A stretch of DNA of 64,000 nucleotides from Varroa destructor (taxonomy: Eukaryota; Arthropoda; Arachnida; Mesostigmata; Varroidae). Of this stretch, positions 58,330 through 64,000 are shown one piece after another. The notes beneath the pieces were generated by a model. That model was given only the letters and a program-made list of their open reading frames with translations, searched no databases and was not told where the DNA came from. Made by a program: the position numbers and the translations under genes. The stretch covers positions 22,036,147-22,100,146 of the forward strand of contig NW_019211459.1 of NCBI RefSeq assembly GCF_002443255.2. Reading direction: 5' to 3'. The first letter of the stretch is position 1. Every line of letters starts with the position of its first letter.

Positions 58330-59000
58330 ACGTAGAAATAAATGCCGCTAGGCGGCGTTGGTGCTGGCCACAGTCCGGACCTACTAGCATTCCTATTGTT
58401 CGTTGCGCTTTCGTAGTGGCTCCGTCTGGTGAGTATTGACTGCGACGTGCATCGACTGCCGCTGTCGGTGTTTCAGCGGCGCTCAGCGGCAGTGCGATCA
58501 GGAAAATGAACGGACAGATGGACAACGAAGAGAACGGGGGCCGTCGATGAGCACGGCAAATTACACGTTGCGCCACTGCAAGCGTTTGGGCCTGCGGACG
58601 CTTAAGAGAAACTGGGACTGAACGAAAGGAAATCTTTTGCCCCGATCCATCCGCTTTTACGCAACGTTCAATCCTGTAGAAACCTCGTCTCCTTGTAGTT
58701 TTTGTCCCTCCCAAGTCAAAAACCCCTCTAGACCACGTGCCGACACAAGTCGTTCTCCGCCCCGGCTCTTTGCCGAGTGGAGCACTGGGGACAAACAATC
58801 GGCAGGCCACACTATTCTAACACCCCAACACCCTCCAGACCGCCAGCGTCGCCGACCGGCCGGCGACACGTAATGCACCCCTAATGCCACACGCCTCTAA
58901 CGAGCGCTAGATCGTGCGAGCCGAGCACCAAAATCGAAGCAGAGCAAAACAAAGCCGACGCGTTCTTCCCTGCAGTTGCCAGCCGCCACGGCCGTTCCGA
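58330..59000. other. GC/CpG-rich region with overlapping frames
   Basis: A minus frame of 160 codons (58328-58810) overlaps plus frames at 58436-58621 and 58637-58873 and another minus frame at 58657-58890. Such multi-phase openness suggests composition, perhaps a CpG-rich promoter region upstream of the TATA box at 59045. A near-palindrome GTCGCCGACCGGCCGGCGAC lies near 58850. Confidence 0.35.
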
Positions 59001-59044
59001 CCGGCCAATTCACATCATGGACTCACGCAGCTACCCCCTAAAGC

Positions 59045-59051
59045 TATATAA
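59045..59051 (+). promoter_or_regulatory. TATA-box candidate (TATATAA)
   Basis: TATATAA at the downstream edge of a CpG-rich block, with GGCCAATT (CCAAT-like) about 40 bases upstream. It is 64 bases upstream of an ATG in good Kozak context. Confidence 0.35.
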
Positions 59052-59108
59052 TCATACAGAACAGCTACTCGCGGAACATACATATCGACAACAGAGTTAA
59101 ACTCGGAC

Positions 59109-59336
59109 ATGGACAGTGCAGACAAAACCGTAGCAGTACCCGCTGCAGAACAAAAAGGACCAGCTCAGCGAAAAGGGCGAAGGAGAAAAGGGGAAGGCGA
59201 AAAAGTGGATCTATGCCGAAGTCAGCTGCAGCTTCATCATCGCGATCCATATAGAGGCAATGTAACTTATATTGGAGGCCGCAACTTTGCGTGGAATAGC
59301 AGCAGTAGCGGCAGCCATGGCGGTCTGCAGTTGTAG
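59109..59336 (+). CDS. ATG ORF downstream of a TATA box (hypothetical, 75 aa)
   Basis: The ATG has G at -3 and G at +4. The 75-residue product starts MDSADKTVAVPAAEQKGPAQ, continues with a basic RKGRRRKGEGEK stretch and ends Ser/Gly-rich (SSSSGSHGGLQL). No domain is recognised. A GTGAGT donor lies at about 59370, shortly after the stop, so the ORF could instead be an upstream ORF in a spliced 5' leader. TATA box, CCAAT-like motif, Kozak context and CpG-rich flank together make this a plausible gene 5' end. A minus frame overlaps it. Confidence 0.3.
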   Translation: MDSADKTVAVPAAEQKGPAQRKGRRRKGEGEKVDLCRSQLQLHHRDPYRGNVTYIGGRNFAWNSSSSGSHGGLQL

Positions 59337-59344
59337 TATCGATC

Positions 59345-60060
59345 GGTTGCCAGAGGAAACAAACGTGTGAGTAAATGGAAAGTTTCTAGCAGAAAGAAAT
59401 TGATTCTGCGAGTTAACGTAGATATGAGATCATTTGTGTTGTCTCATGGGAAGTTTTTACTAAATTGAAAAGGCTGCAGTGCGCGTCTACGGGACACCAT
59501 CCACTTCGATAATATGCGCTTATGAAAAACATCATGCTTGCTCGAAATCGATTTCTATTTGGGGTACTTGCCTTAGCTGACTAGCTATATGGATGGCCGT
59601 GCGAAGTTGGGGATGGAACAGTAAATAGAATGCTAAGTCCAATGGAAACAAAGATATACGTACTTTTTTCTCATTGTTTTATGTCTATTTGATATTTTAT
59701 TCTCTTGGTTTCATGTTTGAAGGTGTCACACTCTGCGGGAATAAATACTACGATGGAAGTGAGTACGTGTATAAAATCTAAAGATTTTAGAATATTATTA
59801 GACGTGTCAGACTTCTTCAGAAAAAGATAGATTCAAATGAACTAGTGAATTTGATTCGAACGCTAAATAATACACATAGTACTTCAGAAGTATGTCCAAA
59901 GGCATGAAACTTCACGCAACTTAAGTTCTGTCATCCAATGAATTTTGTAAAAATAACGCTAGCCTTCAGCCTCTCCTACTGGCTCTCAAGATGGATAGGT
60001 TTAGTCTGTCTCGCGAAAGACCTGTGCTTTTTGTACTACGGAATATCATTGCTACTTCAG
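59345..60060. other. non-genic stretch
   Basis: AT-rich with no open frame of note. It may be the first intron of the 59.1 kb candidate if that is real. Confidence 0.4.
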
Positions 60061-60070
60061 TACGCTGCCA

Positions 60071-60113
60071 CTAATTTATTTGTCTTACTCAATAAGTAAG
60101 ACAAGTAAATTAG
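60071..60113. repeat. hairpin (19-bp arms, one mismatch)
   Basis: CTAATTTATTTGTCTTACT at 60071-60089 pairs with AGTAAGACAAGTAAATTAG at 60095-60113 with one mismatch around a 5-base CAATA loop. Like the 2152 foldback it is nearly perfect and short-looped. Confidence 0.85.
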
Positions 60114-60119
60114 AATTCT

Positions 60120-61640
60120 TGCCAGACACCTAGAACTGCTGTCAACACATGGCCACAAACTGTCCGGTATCGGGTATTAAATAGCTGTTTTAAATAGACC
60201 CTTCAGAGACATGATATGGATAAATATAATAGGAATAATGAGCAATAAGACTGGATTCGACAATCCTGATTCAATGGAGTTTGTCTTGTTCGAAACTGTA
60301 CTTCGAACAATTGTGTTATACCTTTGCAGGCCACTTGATCGATACTTCGTATGACTTGTAGGGTTACAGGCTACGCTAGACCCAGATCAAGTATAAGCTT
60401 GTTTGCAGGGCTTATGGTATGTTATCCATAATTCAGTGAATTATGTATGTATTTGTTTACAAGATATCGCATTGATACATCCAGCTATGTGTTCTCATCA
60501 CCGCAACGAGCACGCTGAAAAACCCCTGTCCAATCAGCCAGCCAATTGCTGCCAAAGAATTGCTATCTGTATTATTAGATTTGGGTATTGGCTTGGACAA
60601 GAATAAACATTTTACGATAACTTTGTCTATTCGAGTGGCTAATAAGAGCAGTTAACAAGATCTTACCATCTATAATAATACGTTGAAGAATATATCCAGC
60701 ACGAAGGCATACACGCTGCTTGAAGTCATTCTTACTCAGTACTGGTCCCGATAGCCAGCATTCAGCCATAGTTCACTACATGCGACTGACGTCGAGAAGC
60801 CATGACGACCGCAACGCTATTTTTACTGTGCCCCCAAATTCGACGTCGCTATTACCTCATGACATGCCAGCATCTCGAACAAGCCATTCATTAAACAAAC
60901 GAACGGACTGCTACCGATGCGCGCCGTACAAGTGGGGACACCGACCGAACAGCGACCCAATGAGCTGGAACCCTTTAGGATGTCTTTATGGGGGCGGAAT
61001 GGAACGAGCGAACCGCAATCGCTTACGGTGGAAACCGACAAGCGGCGGTCGCGGTTTTTGCCAGTCGCTCTTACCGCTATAGCAGCAGTAGAAACTCGAC
61101 CGACCAGATCACAAAATCAATGTTATCGCTTGCGGTGTACCCATTTCTGGTTTTCAACCTAGATAACAGTGACGCGTCTTGTCCCAGACGCATGCTACTA
61201 TCAGTGAATCGGAATTAGTAGCAGTTTCACCTATTGCTATTGTGGTGAGTCTCGAATCTGTTATTCTTCATTTTTTTAGTTCCCTCCAGCGCTATTTCTG
61301 AGTTCTCAACAGCAGGAGGATCGCAGGCAAACGTAACTCCTTTTCAGTTTGATGGTCCCTGACAGTTCCCGTGCGAAGCGTGTCTCCATACCTCCTTGTA
61401 TACTGTTCTCATTTCCCTTCGTCTAAGTGAACAGACCCACAAATTAAACCACCGGCGGTCCTCGAGCAGATCTCTTTGATTCCGGATTTACTGGCGTTTC
61501 CTCCTTGCTTTATTTGACTTGGCGCTCCCTGGAGCGAATTGTGTCTACCTTCTTGATCGTTATTTGCTCTATGTCTCCGACACGCGTACATGCAGCGATC
61601 ATACATAGGAACCAACTCACCCTCGCACATGCGGGAACCC
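60120..61640. other. mostly non-genic, GC-richer at 60.8-61.1 kb
   Basis: Three overlapping plus frames at 60720-61218 and a minus frame at 60823-61041 are all open. The ATG frame at 60917-61162 (begins MRAVQVGTPTEQRPNE) looks most protein-like but is unrecognised. Confidence 0.35.
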
Positions 61641-61648
61641 TTACTTCA

Positions 61649-62182
61649 CTATAAGTAGAGACGTACACCTTGCACTGAGCCACGACCGCCTGCTTCCCTT
61701 CGGCTTACTTGGTTTCCCCATTGACTTTGGCGTTGACTCCATAATGAGTGAACGCACAAGAAGTTATTTGGCCCAGCAGACCCTATCTCGGATACTCGAG
61801 GTCTCGCCCTCCCCAACTGGAGCAGCATTCTGTTTAATAGGACCATCCAAGCGCAGCAACGAGAGCGAGGCAAGCGGGCACAGCTGGCAGCGCGGGCGGG
61901 GGAGTCAAATCGGGATGTCGATCGCACAGGATCGAGTCCCCGACCGCCGCGAGCAGCTCGCTGGTTACACATCTGGTTAAAGCAAATGCGAGAAGAAAGT
62001 AATATAAGGATAGAAATGAACTGGGGAGAGAATAGTCGAAGGTGTACACGAACTTTATAGTTGTTAGAAGTAACCCACAGCTGTGGAAAAGGGTCATCTC
62101 TCGATACGGATATAAGAGGATATAGAAGTTCGCCGTAATTTCTATAGACGGAGCTGGTTACGAGGGTGGCTTCAGCCCTCAT
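61649..62182 (-). CDS. long minus-strand ORF overlapping open frames in other phases (hypothetical, 177 aa)
   Basis: A true ATG-initiated frame of 177 codons with a short hydrophobic stretch (FISILILLSSRICF) near residues 55-68 and an Arg-rich middle. An acceptor-like tract, TTCTCGCATTTGCTTTAACCAG, lies inside it near 61975, and a GTAAGC donor-like site near 61712. A minus frame at 61834-62097 and a plus ATG frame at 61744-61980 (MSERTRSYLAQQTLSRILEV...) are open over the same DNA, so at most one is real. No homology is recognised. Confidence 0.17.
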   Translation of the reverse strand: MRAEATLVTSSVYRNYGELLYPLISVSRDDPFPQLWVTSNNYKVRVHLRLFSPQFISILILLSSRICFNQMCNQRAARGGRGLDPVRSTSRFDSPARAASCARLPRSRCCAWMVLLNRMLLQLGRARPRVSEIGSAGPNNFLCVHSLWSQRQSQWGNQVSRREAGGRGSVQGVRLYL

Positions 62183-62189
62183 CCAGGGT

Positions 62190-64000
62190 GCTCCAGGACC
62201 GTTTATTAGACATCATGGCCAAATGCCCCACCAGGCCAAGGCTTCAAAACATTTTCCCAAGACAAAGGCGTAACACAGTAAAGTTCCCAAAAAACGATTT
62301 GGCTTGTATGAATGGCGATGTATCGTAACCATGGAAGCTGAAACAAGTAACTCAGTTTTCAAGCTTTTCTTCGTTACATCGATAATGAACACTTTAGAAA
62401 TCCTGTCGGCATCAGCCTAGCGGACTTCTACTGAATCTGCAAGTTTCTTACAGAAGTGCAAATTTAGAATGGCAAAAAAATTTGCGTATGACGCAGCGAA
62501 CTAATGTACATGCCCTTGCAACGAGTAAGCTGTATTTTTCAAGGTCGCATGTTACTACCGCCATTTTAAGTTAAGTAACTGTGAGATAAGCAGAAAAGCT
62601 TTTTTACTGCCTCGTAAATCTTACACGAGAGGTAGGTTGCAATATGCACACATTAAGATGAATATTAAAGTTCTTTTACCTAAACTAACTTAGAGCATCT
62701 TCAGTAGAAAAGTGGAAATGTCCACAAACACAATGCAGTTTGCTGGAAAGTATTGATTAATTTATATTTTAGATGTTTAGTCTCCTTTAAACATTTAATG
62801 AATTAACTAAAACGAACTTACAGCCCTTTACAATACCGTTTTACTTCGATTTTACGCTAAACACCCCGCACAGATGCATTTCTGTATTATGTTTTACTTA
62901 AATACTGTAGTCATAAAGAAGATCAATAACGTACGTATAATATCGTTTACGTAAAAAGATATTTTACACATACGTGGGCCAATTTTAACGCTGGTTGAGA
63001 GTCGCCGGTTTAGCCATCACCTATGATATAATCATACCTGTAACGCCGGACGTTTTGTCTGAATCTCAGGTCCGTTTCGCATATGGGGCCATTATTCCGA
63101 ACTGGGCTATGAAAAGTTTACAATGGCAAAAGGATCTCACGAAAAGTTTTGGGTGCTGGAACCTAATAAAAGGATAGATATTGGATGAAATGTGGGGGTA
63201 AACAGCTTATTTTCTTCACTTCACTTCAGACTCATCTATTTTTTAAGAGAAGTCGAAAGCTGTCTTATATCAATTTCCTATCTGTGATTTTTCATCGCTG
63301 TTGCCTATTCATATTAAATAGTATTATATTACATTGCCATTCATGTCTGTGTTTCTGCTGTCGTCAACAATTTTGAACGTATATACTGAGCTCAATTCAA
63401 GACGCAGGATTTCGAAAACACTGCATGATGTCTTCGAACCCTGCAAGCAATTTATTGTGTTCATTTCGCAGAGGTCGAACTGAACTATTCATTTCCAATG
63501 AAATCCAAAGAAAAACCTTTGTTTTCTTTGATTGGCATGCGACCACATTTGAGTTCAAGTGATCCCAAACAGAGTTGCTGACTATGAAGTGCTTTTGACC
63601 GATGACCACTCTGCGCTTCCTTGAGGAGCACGGTAAATGCTTAAGACACGGATGCGGTTAGACCGTACTCACCTGCTGAGTTTATCGATGGCAACTACGG
63701 TAAAACCCAATGAGGTTATCGCCTGCTAAGAAGTCCCGGCCCATTCACTAGATGAATGGTTTCCTTCCGGAGCTACAAGTTCGATATCTATGGCTAGCAT
63801 TCGAGAACTGGACGATACAGGACCATGCCTCTGGACCTCAGTCGTACTATTACTGCGGAGCTCTACTTCGAACTGGCCCTGCGTTGCGTGAGCGTTCTGA
63901 TGGTGGCTGTTGGTTAGCCGTGGGTGGTGGGGGAGCAGGGTAATTTGCTGTTGCCCGCTGACCATTGCAGCAGGACGGAGGCGTGCGAAGGATTGAGTTT
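62190..64000. other. non-genic stretch
   Basis: AT-rich up to 63.4 kb, with no open frame of note. Overlapping frames on both strands at 63.4-63.97 kb have no recognised domain. Window end. Confidence 0.45.

Overview
The window reads as nuclear DNA from a eukaryote, most likely an invertebrate. The clues are moderate A+T richness, CpG that is not depleted, long CA, TA, ATA and GTT microsatellites, splice-acceptor-like and AATAAA signals, a tRNA-derived pseudogene with a Pol III-type T run, a 25-base N gap at 186-210, and no long bacterial-style genes or Shine-Dalgarno-led operons. I cannot name the species. An arthropod such as a mite or tick would fit, but that is a guess.

No complete gene can be assembled from this window. 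Most open frames here are at or near the length expected by chance, and many of the longest are repeat translations or overlap in several frames at once. The best-supported coding element is a short 3'-terminal exon at 2368-2439, with an acceptor, a charged proline-rich C-terminus, a stop, and AATAAA 47 bases further on. The clearest RNA-derived element is a tRNA-Asp-like sequence on the minus strand at 20065-20123 that has lost most of its anticodon arm. The strongest regulatory-looking block is 42344-42502, where E-box, NRF-1-like, inverted CCAAT, ETS and CRE-like motifs cluster in CpG-rich sequence.

Layout. 1-2500 holds the gap, a CA repeat of about 138 bases, AT palindromes, a strong 23-bp hairpin and the terminal exon. 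2.5-19.5 kb is mostly featureless, with scattered hairpins and a polypyrimidine-led open frame at 15.45 kb. 19.5-28.3 kb holds two acceptor-led open frames, the tRNA relic, a 45-bp tandem duplication, a TATA box with a short ORF, and an acceptor cluster at 27.2 kb. 28.3-34.3 kb has a TA tract, a minus-strand micro-exon candidate, a 64-base multi-hairpin element and a purine-rich block. 38.6-42.6 kb is the most gene-like part: a frame with one in-frame TAG, an acceptor-led open frame, and the promoter-like island. 45-63 kb has several exon candidates (best at 50997-51139), a TATA-led ORF at 59.1 kb, GC-rich multi-frame islands and one more long hairpin. The rest looks intergenic or intronic.

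The exon candidates do not join into one model, so I make no claim about how the genes work together. I found no clear evidence for a novel multi-gene system. The items most worth checking are the structured element at 32917-32980, the tRNA relic, the promoter-like island and the 50997-51139 exon.
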